From Azadirachta indica (lineage: Eukaryota > Streptophyta > Magnoliopsida > Sapindales > Meliaceae), in contig CM040449.1 in assembly GCA_022749755.1 (NCBI GenBank), forward strand, positions 11,256,363 to 11,320,362: DNA of 64,000 nucleotides, read 5' to 3'. This document shows positions 13,876 to 24,915 of the stretch, piece by piece; the first letter of the stretch is position 1, and the number at the start of each line of letters is the position of its first letter. Under the pieces are notes generated by a model. It ran no database searches. It saw only the letters and a program-made list of their open reading frames with translations, and was not told the DNA's origin. The position numbers and the translations under genes are program-made.

Positions 13876-14025
13876 ATAACGTATAGATCCCTTAATTTTT
13901 CGAAAAAGCAAACAAAAATATACTTCGGTCATTTGTGACGAACAGGTTCCCAACGCAACATTACTTCTTTTTTTTTGTTTCATCAACTTCAAAATGATCT
14001 TGTCAATTACGGACCTATCTGTTAC
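13876..14025. mobile_element. MITE-like element, TIR family 1 (copy 2)
   Basis: Left end ATAACGTATAGATCCCTTAA; the reverse complement of the right end reads GTAACAGATAGGTCCGTAA. Both match the ends of the elements at 5106, 33132 and 47389. At about 150 bp it is the shortest of the four. No reading frame inside. Confidence 0.5.
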
Positions 14026-14883
14026 AATTAATTAAAAAATATATTTTGTTGTTATTTTGCTAAAACTAAATATTAATATTTCGCTGACAATTTAGATTTA
14101 TTCTGCCATTTTTTTATATTATATTAGAGTTTGCCACCCTTTATATAATACTAGACTTCTAGATTTTTTTTTAATTCCAAATAAAGTTTTTAACATTGAG
14201 GTATTGCTTCAAAATTTAAGTATTATATATTACGATATCAACTCTCAAATTCACAAGATTAGAGTTTAAAGCCCTAGCTAAGAATTGAGTGACAAGTTTT
14301 AAATTTTGTATTAACATTGGTAATATTATGTTTTTCAAATATTATTTTAAGTAATGTGTTATTTCTTAAGTAGACAGTAAAAGATAATGAAATAATGTGG
14401 TAAATTTATATTTAAAATTTACAAAATTTATTTCACATCACTTTGAATTTAAAAAGAACTTAAAGTAATATAATATCTTTTTTTTAACTTTCACAAATGT
14501 AAATACTAGACATATATGTTAAATCACTTGAATATTATTATTGGGGTCTTTATTTAACTTAAAATTTAAAATTTAAAATTAAATGATATTTTAATATAGT
14601 ATTAGAGTAAATAGATTGCACGTTAAAAAAATATTAAAATTACGTACGTAGGTATATAAAATTCGAGACATATTTTATTGGTTATTAATTTGTAACAAGT
14701 ATCTCATCTAATATAAAATTCGTTTCAAAATTTTCAACTCTATTCTAGTCTGGTATAAAATTTTAAGACCTATTGCATTGTTCATTAATTTCTTTCTTTT
14801 TTGAAAACCAATCTCGAATTTCTAATGTAATATAAAATTGACCTCAAATTTTTATTACAGCATAGTCTAATGTTTAAAAAAAA

Positions 14884-15137
14884 AATGTCCATTACGTCCT
14901 GCTTTTTAAATCAATACTCCATTAACCTATTATATTTTTTCTAATATCCCATCATCTTCTTTAATTATTTTTTTTTTCGATTTTACCTTTCAATTTAATT
15001 GGTTTATAAAATGATAAAATTAAAAATATTTAAAATATTAAAAGATAAAATCGAAACTTAAAGGGGTAATAGAATATAAAAAAAAATATAAGAAAGTAAC
15101 AGGATATTAATTCAAAAAATAGGAAAAAATGGACATT
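14884..15137. mobile_element. MITE-like element, TIR family 2 (copy A)
   Basis: Begins AATGTCCATT and ends AATGGACATT, a perfect 10-bp terminal inverted repeat that continues with about 70 percent identity for some 75 bases (ATATTTTTT, TAATATC and similar shared blocks). Length 254 bp. A second element of 255 bp with the same ends and interior lies at 58382-58636. AT-rich interior without a frame; the class of the parent transposon cannot be told because no clear target-site duplication is visible. Confidence 0.65.
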
Positions 15138-15354
15138 CTCCCATTTTAAAATTGTTTACTCCGTAATCACATATTTAATACACGATACCCATTAGTCTAA
15201 TGAATTTAATAATTATTATTAAAATATTAATTTAAATTAGATTCTAATAATCAAATACGTGTAATTAGAGACTCCATGTGATCTCATCAAGTTTAAATAA
15301 TTTAAACTATTAATTATATGAAAACTATATTTTGTTTATTCGGTCAAAAATTGG

Positions 15355-15374
15355 ATATATATATATATATATAT
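15355..15374. repeat. (AT)n microsatellite
   Basis: About ten AT units in AT-rich intergenic DNA. Confidence 0.85.
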
Positions 15375-16170
15375 TTTATGATCGTATCTTATTATTATTT
15401 ATAGTAATTCATTTAATATGAATACAACGTAATACCATGTGCACATAAAATCCAAAAATAATAATTGGGAAATCACGTGTAACTTGCCATGAGATGGAAA
15501 ACGGTTCACAATTAATGCATTAATTAAGATTTAAGTAATGGGTTAATTCACCTTAACTTGGCATTTAATTATTGCTTCTAATTATTATATGCCATCTTCG
15601 TGCAAGAAATGTGAAAAATTCAATATCTATGTTTATATCTATCCTATTTATTATCTAATGTGTATCAAAATTTATTATTAGTAAACGGGCATTGTGGTGA
15701 AGTCAAATTTTTTAACTTCAAATTATGATGAATTCTACTCTTATTATTGTTTATATACTTAATTAATAAAAGGATAGGAGATTGCGTTTTCTTACAAGGA
15801 AACATATTGTATTTGAAATTAAAGTGTTAAAATTTATTTATTTTTTTAATTATAGAATGATTACAAGTGATAAAATCATGATAAATGTTAGGTATAAAAT
15901 AAACGTGATATTCAATTTATTTATTTTTAAAATTTAAAAATGTAATAGTCACTAACATACTATGAATTTCTGTTATCTTATAATATTTTTATTTAAATGT
16001 GCATTCAAATTTTAAATATTTATATTTTATTATAACATATTTGAAAATTAAAGGTATGGTATATTTTCTTCTATTAAAAATATTTACTTTTATAAGGAAG
16101 GCAACTTCAAACTTTAAAAATTGAGTGAGGGAATTGACATATAATTCCATTTGTTTAACAAGTAGATTTA

Positions 16171-16326
16171 AGATATATGAGAATATATGATATATTTTTA
16201 ACTCTTTTTATATTTTTTATTATAATTTTTAATTTTTTTCATTACTATTCTCAATTTTTTATTTATAAGATATATTTTAAAAAATTAAAAAATATAATAA
16301 AATACATCTTAGATTCTTATATATCA
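16171..16326. repeat. AT-rich foldback repeat
   Basis: The left half (from AGATATATGAGAATATATGA) pairs loosely with the reverse complement of the right half (TGATATATAAGAATCTAAGA), giving a palindrome of about 155 bp. It may be a short foldback MITE or AT-rich drift; composition alone makes some pairing expected. Confidence 0.3.
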
Positions 16327-16882
16327 TAACATAAATATTTCTCAACTTCATGGAAAAGCTTCTCCGCTACCTACTACAATTAAAGTGCTTAAACGTTTTT
16401 TTTTTTTTTTTTAAAAGTGCTTAAAAGCTAAAACCACATGAACTCACGCATTCATTACTAATTCTTGTGACAAGAACATATGGACCCATTATCAAAAGAA
16501 GAAATTAATGTGGCCAATAAAAAATTAAAAATTAAAAATTAAAAAAAAAAAGAAATTAAATTGTGGGACGTGAGTTTCTCTGTGCCAATAAAATTAGAAA
16601 AGTGCAGAAGTTTCCATTAATTCCAAAACGTAGTTCAGTCGAGGTGCCAGCCAAACGTGTCACTGAAAAGTTGTTGTCAAGGTCAACCCGTCGACATTCG
16701 TTGAGGGTAAAATTGTCAAATCATGTATATTAATAAAAATTTGTCCGTTAGTGGTGATCGTAGTGGGATCCCTCCGCAGAGATCGAGGCGACGCACTTGC
16801 TCACACTAACTGACGGCCTACAGCCCGTTGTACTCTTATGTCGTTGCCTCTCTGGCAACCGGTACACCATATTTTGTAGCGT

Positions 16883-17114
16883 GGGTGGTGCTAAGGTACA
16901 CGCAATTCTATAGTACAATCTTTTTTTTTAATTTTTAACTGTTTCAACTTATTTTGTAATTTTTAATAATATTTACTCTTTAGTTAAATTATCAACTATT
17001 TCCATTCAAAAAATTATTTGCTTATATTTAAAAAATTATAAAGTTCTAATAAAAAATTTAAAAAATTTGACCATAAACAATTACGGTACGTATGAATGTA
17101 CCATAGCGTGACCC
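16883..17114. mobile_element. possible MITE with GGGT...GGTACA inverted ends
   Basis: The left end GGGTGGTGCTAAGGTACACG and the reverse complement of the right end GGGTCACGCTATGGTACATT agree at 14 of 20 positions, and similarity continues to about 36 bases including TAGTACAAT against CGTACCGTAATT. The 232-bp span is AT-rich inside and GC-richer at the ends, a typical MITE profile. No clear target-site duplication. Confidence 0.45.
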
Positions 17115-18008
17115 AACACTAACACTCTACTCCCATTACACGCCCCGTTTGGGAATTTATTAAGAGTATTACGTTTCAAATTTTATATGGGATCTACTTA
17201 GTGCTTTGGAACATCTTGGTTATGCTTGTAGTTACATCGGCTCGGCTCGGCTTGGTTTAGCTTGGCTTCGCATCCGTGCGCCGCCAGATTCGCTTTTGTC
17301 CGTGCACATTTGCTTTTCGGTTGAGGAGGCGGGACATGTCCGCAGTTGCCACTCTTTAAGTCTTATCTTGTCCACTGTTTGCATTTTTTTAAGAATAAAT
17401 GATTAAAAACGGAATTAATGTAAACCACTTTTAGCGCGGGAAATGGAAATTACTTATCACAAAATTAAAAGCGAAGCCGTTGAATTTTTATATTTTCACA
17501 TATAAAGACAACTTATTTATTTTTTTAACCAAATAGCTTTTTAACTTGTATGAAATGTTCCTTAAAATTATTAACAATTTTCACATATAAGTGAAATATT
17601 AAAAAGTCATCTATACGACCCCCCTACTATTACGAACTTAGGTCAAGCGTGAAATAAATAAATGAGATATTATATTAGTATTATTAAATATAAAATATAT
17701 TTAAAATAACCTCTTTCTTTTTTTTTATTTTTTGAATAAAGAAGATTTCTTTCCCAATCCTTCCAAAATAAAGAAGTTTTTTTTTAAATCTTTGAAGAAC
17801 AAATATTATTAAAAAATACATAAAAAGATATTTTTTGCAGATCAACTCTTGTTCTATCATGTAATTATCCAAAATTAATTAAGGTTTAACTATTTCAATT
17901 CTAACAAACTATATATGCAAATCTAATAGATATAAAATTCTAAATAAAAAAATTCAACTCAATTTGATATTTATTTCACAATCACATAATTAATTAAAAA
18001 ATACTATA

Positions 18009-18300
18009 TCTTTAATTTATAGTTGACAGCCAATAATGGAAAGAAGAAAAATAACTAAAGAAAAGATAGATCTTCAATTTTTAGTTTGTATTGAATAATG
18101 GAAAGAAAAAATAATTAATTTTAAAAAAATTTCTTCAATTTGTTAGTTTGCAGGCAATAAGACAAAGAAAAAATAATTAATTAGAAAAATAACATATTAT
18201 CCATTTTTTTAATCTGTATCCAATAATGAAAAGAAAAAAGAGAAAGAAAAAATTAATAGATCGTCAATCTTTAATTGTAAATAGTAATGAAAAGAAAAAT
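18009..18300. repeat. diverged five-unit minisatellite
   Basis: Five tandem units starting near 18009, 18071, 18133, 18201 and 18262, of 61-68 bp each. Each unit runs from TCTTCAATTT or similar, through TAGTTTG and CAATAATG, to an AAAGAAAAAATAATTAATT tail. Units differ at many positions, so this is an old array. No gene overlaps it; the O-fucosyltransferase gene starts 1 kb downstream. Confidence 0.7.
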
Positions 18301-19312
18301 AAATACTTACTGATAATTTAATCCCAATTATTTCATTTTTTGTAGGGAGATATCTTTAAGGAAGGAATAAATCTTAAAGTTTAGAGTAAAAAATAATGTT
18401 GAGTTATATACTTTTATATCATAATTTTTAAATTTTAATTTTATAAGGGTAATTTTATTATTGGGTATAGCAGTTGCAAGTCTTATCATTTGGGCAAATG
18501 AATGAAGCAAGACCATAATGCTAGTAATTAGCTCATAATCTTGTGGTGCTAATAATTTATCCAATAGTCTATAATACTAAACATTTAATCTAATACAATT
18601 TAAATAAAATACAAATACTTTTCCTTAAAATTAAAAAACATTGTCAAGGAAAACTGTTTATTCAATCATAACAATAACAAGATAAGTATCAATTATCCAT
18701 AACAAGCGGTGGTACTATTTAAGAAACTTACTTTCTAATAAATAGTATAAAAGAAGATGATAATTGGCCCAACTATTAAAGGTGGTTTTAAGAAAAATTA
18801 AGAGAGAAATTTTATCGTTAATAATTAAGATTGAGACATATTTTGACATAAATGTATACTATGTATAAGTTTGGATAAAATTTTTTTCTCTATTTTAGGA
18901 GTAATAAAATGCCTTTTTATAGACCTAATTGTTTGGATTTTGCTACAATAAATCCAATTGACTAAGGTCTTGGTAAATAAGTGATTTATTTTTTTAATAT
19001 AAATGCGAATAATATGACCTTTTAGTTGTAAAAACATAAGAAAACAGGGAGCCAAATGTTATTACGCTAATTAAAATTCGCTGATTGAGTAGCACCAGCA
19101 GCCATCTTCAGAGCTGGAAGACAAAGCCACGAAGCCACGAAGCTGTCTTGTCTTTCCCTCTCTCCTCTGCTTCTTTTGTCTGCAAAAAATAAAATAAAAA
19201 TGATCTCCCGAAGTTCAGTACAAACATGTCGCTTTAAGCCCTCTCACATTATACATCACATAAACGACACTACACACTGAGACACAAGACTGTGTGAATC
19301 TTACACAGTTGC

Positions 19313-22300
19313 ATGATCACAAACATCACCATGAAAGCCAAGCACCACACAAATGCCGCTGCTGCTGGCGGCGTTGGAGGCGGTGATTACACGAGCGAGA
19401 GCAGTAACAGTGGTAGCAACTCACCGAGTCCGCCCCCTTCACCGCCTCGTCACGCGTCTAGCGTTTCCCATTGCCGACGCCGACTCCGTACCAAGACTAA
19501 TTCGTTTTTACGCCGCGATAACTTAGCCGTTACCGTTAGTTTTCTTTTCCGTCGAAACTTTCGTTACTTGGCGGTGCTTTGCTTGTTGTATGTCGCCGGT
19601 CTGATCATGTGCGTGGGCCCACTTTCTGGTCTGCTAGGCCACACTCCGATTCCCGGTTCGGTTTATAGAAGTCACGAGATCTTTGAGAAGCTTTGGGATG
19701 ATATTCAGTCCGATAATTCTTCAGCTATTGAAGTTCGTTTTTACTTCTCTCATTTATTTATTTGTTAATTTTCTTTTTTCTGTTTGGTTGCTGAGAGAGA
19801 AAATATGGGGAGAAAAACTGGGTACCGAGTAATGCTTGAAATATAATGAGAGAATTTTTTATTTTCTGAGTTGACAAGAGAAAAAATTCTTCTTCTTTAG
19901 TAGAGTATTTATTAATTAATTGTTTTTTCTGCTTGGTTGCTGAAAAAATAAGGAGAGAAAATCTAAGGACCAACTAATGCTTGAAACATGAAATTAAAAT
20001 TTTTGTGTTCTAAGTTTGCTGCTTGCAGACGACTACAAAGCAAATTTCCCTTCTTCGTTAGGGTATTTTAGAGAGTAAAATGGAAAATTAAATATTTGAA
20101 CATAAGTATAAATATGAAAGATTTTTTTTTTTCCCAAAATTGGAAGTGGGAATTTGAATGCCACGGGGAAAAAGATAGTGAATTGAGATAGAAATGAAGA
20201 TTAAAAATTTAGTTGTTGACGAATAGAAATGATGACATTAATGGCATAATTAGTTTATGAATTTCCTCCATTGGCTAACGTTTCTTGCTGTTTATTGTGG
20301 CAGTTGCCCTCTGTATGGAAATACAAGAGATTGAAGGTGCAGAAACCTTGTCTGAATTCAACTGCTGGAAAACATTTTGGTGCAGAAAAAGGTTACAATG
20401 TCTTCTCAGTTTAGTCTTCCATTATTGTTCTGCTGAATGATTTGATATGTTAAGTCATATTCTGAGACAACGGAAGTTGAATTGATGTAATTACCAAAAG
20501 CTGATATATTCATTAAATTTCAGAGTCCCCTGTCCCAAGTGGATACTTGATTGTCGAAGCTAATGGCGGTCTTAACCAACAACGTTCAGCGGTATGTTAT
20601 TGATTTTGATCTTAACAACTAGTTTTCATTTGTCTTCTCAGAATTGAATAGATCTACCATATATGTAGAATATAATACATCAATTTTCACACATATATTC
20701 TATTATGCCGTAAGCTTACTTCTGGATTTTATTTTTCTTCTACAGATATGCAATGCAGTGGCTGTAGCTGGACTTTTAAATGCAATACTAGTCATCCCTC
20801 GTTTTGAGTTTAACAGTGTCTGGAAGGATACAAGGTAGCTATATGCGTTATTTTTTCTTGTCTCAATTTCAATAAAAGGGTGCTAGATTCTGCTTTACAT
20901 ATTGCATATCCTTTCAAGTAATTTCTTGTTTCATTGTGTTGTTACTTTTAGCTGGTATACATTTAGATGTCATGATTGTTTTAATGTGTGATCAAAACCA
21001 TATTTAAATACATCATTCATAGGTATTATTGTTAAATTGCTCAGCCAAATTCATGAGGAACCATGAACGAAAATTCAATATTCTCATTCTTTAGATTAGC
21101 TGATCAATTGTGTTCAACTAGGCATTTAAGCAAATATAAGCCACTATTTATGTATTTGGAGCAAGACTTTAGATGCTGTCTACAAGCAGAGTTCATAATT
21201 TGCATATTCTTCCCCTTGTTTAGCCCTCATATAATTTTCTTCTGAAATATACTTAAGTTTGTTTAGCTGCATTTGTTTACAACTTGAAATTTAACTGCTT
21301 TCACAGTGAGTTTGGAGATATATACGACGAGGATCATTTCATAGCAACACTTGATGGCTACATAAAAGTGGTTAGAGAGTTACCTGATGTTTTGATGGAA
21401 AAATATGATTACAATATTACTAATATTCCAAACTTCCGTGTCCAAGCTTGGGCTCCTGCTAGTTATTATATAGGAGAAGTTTATCCCGCTTTGCGAGAGC
21501 AAGGGTGAGTACTGAGTCATTGATTCCCTTGTTAAATTCTTTCTTCGTGCTCAATGAAATGTTTCTCTTAATATTCTTATCCTTGAAAATCAGTCAGATT
21601 TGTCAGCTGAGAATTGAAGCCAGCTAGTTGTTGGATGATCTGAACCACCAGAAACTCTTGATCCCAACCGAAATCCTGTTGGAACATATTTCTAGATCGT
21701 TTCTTACTGGTTATATTCATTGCAGGGTTGTTCGCATTGCCCCATTTGCGAATAGATTGGCAATGAATGTCCCACCTCATATTCAATCATTAAGATGTTT
21801 GGCTAATTATAAAGCATTGCGGTTCTTTGACCCCATATCAACACTAGCAGAGAAGCTAGTTAAGCGAATGATCGAGAAGAGTTCATTAGCTGGTGGAAAG
21901 TATGTTTCTGTGCACCTCCGATTTGAGGAGGTATGCTTATTGTTTGTTATCATCTATGTTAATCATCTATTGCTTTAGTGTTGAATGTTTATGTATAGAG
22001 ATTTTCTGAACTTTGCTAATGGTCATATATTGGATACTAGGACATGGTAGCATTCTCTTGCTGTTTATACGATGGTGGAGAGGCTGAAAAAGCGGAAATG
22101 GATATATCTCGAGAAAAATGGTGGAAGGGGAAGTTTAAGAGGAAAGATCGTGTAGTCATACCAGGCCTTAATCGGGTAAATGGAAAGTGTCCTCTTACTC
22201 CCTTGGAGGTACCTCATGATTCTACCTCCCCTTTTGCTTTTGAGACCTTTGGAATATGGATGTGATTGTCATTTGATTTTGATGATTAATTCTCTATAAA

Positions 22301-23828
22301 ATACATGCTACCCTGCTTTACTGACAAGGTCCCTGTGTGATGTGGAACCATCTAAGCTAGTTCTAAGCTGGTTTATCATTGTTATTTTATTTTCCTTATT
22401 TTATTTATATTAGGCTTTAAGCGTCTTTATACAGTCATGTTTGAGGTCTCTATTTTAGTTAGCTTGACTTTTCTTGCTCTTATTAGCATAATAATTCTAT
22501 TTCCTTGTTACAAGTAGTTTTGTATTCTCTTTAATTTAAGGTTTATGGCTCTTGGAAAAAAGAAAAAATGCTTATGGCTTTTATAAAAAGAGGCTTAGGT
22601 TAGTTCTAAAACAGAATTAAAATACTTTCTTGAATGGTATATATAGAGCTAACTCGTGAAGAGATCCCTTAAACAACCAAGATTACTGGAATTAAAATAT
22701 TTTTTGAATTATATGCTTTCTGCTTAGTATCTTTAATTTGTACAGTGTATATAGTTAGTACTTGGATTTACCTGTTCTTTTACTCTGTTCGGTTTTGATC
22801 CGTATAGCTTGAGTTCAGAGTTCTCGTGTTAATTCCGATGTCTTGGTTTAACTGTGTAGAGAATGCAAACAATCTTATATTTAAGTCTGAAAGTATTTAT
22901 GTACATCTTATATCTGGCGGTACATGCTTGTACAGATTGTCCAAATAATAAACTCTCTCAAAATGGTTTCCTGTCAGAGTAGGTTGGGATGATGCTACGT
23001 GGTATGGGATTTGATAATAACACTTCAATTTATTTAGCCTCGGGAAAAATTTACCAGGCAGAAAGACATCTGGCTCCATTACTTAAAATGTTTCCCCTTC
23101 TATATACCAAGGAATCTCTTGCAATGCCAGAAGAACTTGCTCCTTTTCAGGTAAATAAATATTTGGGAAAAACATAGAGCTACCACTGTCCCAGCTTAGG
23201 CTTCTGCCGACTCTGCAGATTTGCACAACATTTCAATTCAAGTGGTTTTTCTGTTTTGATTTTTGGCAGGCATATTCTTCAAGGCTAGCGGCTTTGGACT
23301 ACACAGTGTGTTTGTATAGTGAAGTTTTTGTAACAACTCAGGGCGGAAACTTTCCCCATTTTCTGATGGGCCACAGGAGATTTCTTTTTGATGGACACTC
23401 AAAAACCATTAATCCTGATAAACACAAGCTTGTTCTTCTGCTTCAGGACATGAACATCAGGTATGTCTTACTTGAGATTTAATATTGTTTAAACAGACAT
23501 TAGCTTTGTAGAATCATCAAGTGATTTTGGTTTTAAGTGCTTCAAAAGTGCAACTGCCTGAGGTTTCACTGATCTTTTGAATTGTGGTAGATTCCAACTT
23601 ACTTTTGGTTAATTCACTGATTTGTAAATATCTGTTGATTGGTTTTGCAGCTGGGTAAATTTCAGAGACGAGATGGAGGTAATGCTTTCTGAAAATGATC
23701 GGAAGGGAATTATGGTACCAAGAATTAGGAAAATCAATAGGAAAACTTCCATTTACACATACCCTTTGCCAGAATGTAGATGTCTCCAGCAATCACAAAA
23801 CACAACACTCAAATTGACTTCTCTGTAG
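19313..23828 (+). CDS. plant O-fucosyltransferase family protein (GT106/GT65-like)
   Basis: Type II membrane glycosyltransferase of the plant protein-O-fucosyltransferase-like family, expected in the Golgi. Members act in cell-wall polysaccharide synthesis (rhamnosyl- or mannosyltransferases) or nuclear protein fucosylation; the acceptor here cannot be told. Ten exons (19313-19732, 20304-20391, 20524-20591, 20746-20834, 21307-21504, 21726-21930, 22041-22208, 22983-23150, 23270-23460, 23651-23828) join in phase to 590 residues. A basic, Ser/Pro-rich cytosolic tail (about 1-83) precedes one membrane span (84-106). Family motifs follow: [20 protein letters not shown] near 183-202 (donor-binding loop), [17 protein letters not shown] near 347-363, and [18 protein letters not shown] near 489-506. 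Start at 19313 gives the longest tail; a second in-frame ATG at 19331 is equally possible. Intron 1 (571 bp) and intron 7 (774 bp) are the largest. The region after 23828 is probably 3' untranslated. Confidence 0.93.
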
Positions 23829-24915
23829 TAAATGTTCAAGATTCTCAGCTTCAGTCTTGCAAGATAGCAATCCAAATTCCAAAGTCTCCATTAACTTCCT
23901 TCAGAGAGTGCTTGCATCATTCATGCACTTGTAAATTAGTGCAGCAGCTTCAACTGTTTTCTCCTATGGATTTCTGCTCATTGCTGTGGAATCTGCTGTC
24001 CAGAGGCAGAGAGACCTTGCAGTTATCTGGTTTGGATGATGGTTTTCTGATTTTGATTGGTTGCAAGGAACTCCTCATCCCAAGTCACTGTTTTGCCATT
24101 TGCATGGAGGATTTCAAGCTCATCTCTACATCATTCGTAAGTTAATCAATGTCCAGCATTTAACTGCAAGCTGTGCATACTGGATTGCAAATCAGCCAGA
24201 AGCCATAATGGATTCTTGATCTTTTTTGTTCTTTTGGTATCTTTGGTTTAAAAGTTTTGCAAATCACGTGTATTTTTTAAAGATTTTATAGCAAGCTGAC
24301 CTAGATTTTCTTGAAATACAAAAAGTAGTTGCACTGCAGTTGCAGAAACAAGCAGATCCAACTAGTAGCATGAAATTATTAATATTTCAATATTTCTGCG
24401 ATGGATTGCTAGGGATATATGTATCCTCAATTTATATCCTGCCAATATACTAATTATTTAACGCTTTATAGTTTATACTTGATATCACACTAAGCTTAGT
24501 TTTGCAATGACCCCAACTGCCCTCAAATTCACTCCATAATAGTAATTAAGCAAATTTTGGTAAAAAGAACAGTACAATTTTGTTTTTGGTACCATCCCCA
24601 AATCTTAGCTCGGCCAGACGCAAATATAAATTAAAAGAAAATGCTGTCCTTAGGAATAATAATTTGATCTTATTTTGGGTTTCATACACTAAATCTTTTA
24701 CCCCGACATCGCAGTGCCCTTCCCTTGTAGAAAAGGAGGTTTGGTGGACCCAATTTCTTTTAATGTCATAAAAATTTGGGGTGCTGTAACATTACGATTT
24801 TACAACTCATATGCCCTAATTTCACCCTTGAGAGATTACTTGGAGCGTTTTTAAGTTCTCTCTCTCTCTAAAATGCTACTTAAAAAGCAGCAGCCCTCAC
24901 CCTTCATGGCCAATC
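23829..24915. other. intergenic between O-fucosyltransferase and PPR genes
   Basis: The first 400-500 bases are probably the 3' untranslated region of the upstream gene; the 121-codon frame at 23780-24145 begins inside its last exon in another frame and is a shadow. The remainder is AT-rich and leads into the PPR leader, with a CT-rich run at 24857-24869. No other feature seen. Confidence 0.55.

Larger units (their letters stand above)
11172..19312. other. 8.1 kb intergenic region between UFM1 and the O-fucosyltransferase gene
   Basis: AT-rich and gene-poor. After the UFM1 3' region (to about 11350) it holds: an unassigned stretch with weak coding-like frames (11435-11704); a (GT)n run (13204-13226); a GC-richer, pyrimidine-tract region resembling a promoter and leader (13590-13860) that leads into no gene; a family-1 inverted-repeat element (13876-14025); a family-2 element (14884-15137); a foldback element (16171-16326); a GC-richer island (16750-16880); a TIR pair (16883-17114); a second GC-richer island with CGGCT repeats (17200-17400); and a five-unit diverged minisatellite (18009-18300). 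The last 230 bases are the likely promoter and leader of the next gene. None of the frames of 60-90 codons looks like a protein. Confidence 0.55.

Noticed and set aside
17436..17443. E2F site (GCGGGAAA)
   Set aside because: A perfect eight-base match, but isolated and 1.9 kb from the nearest start codon of a gene with no cell-cycle link.
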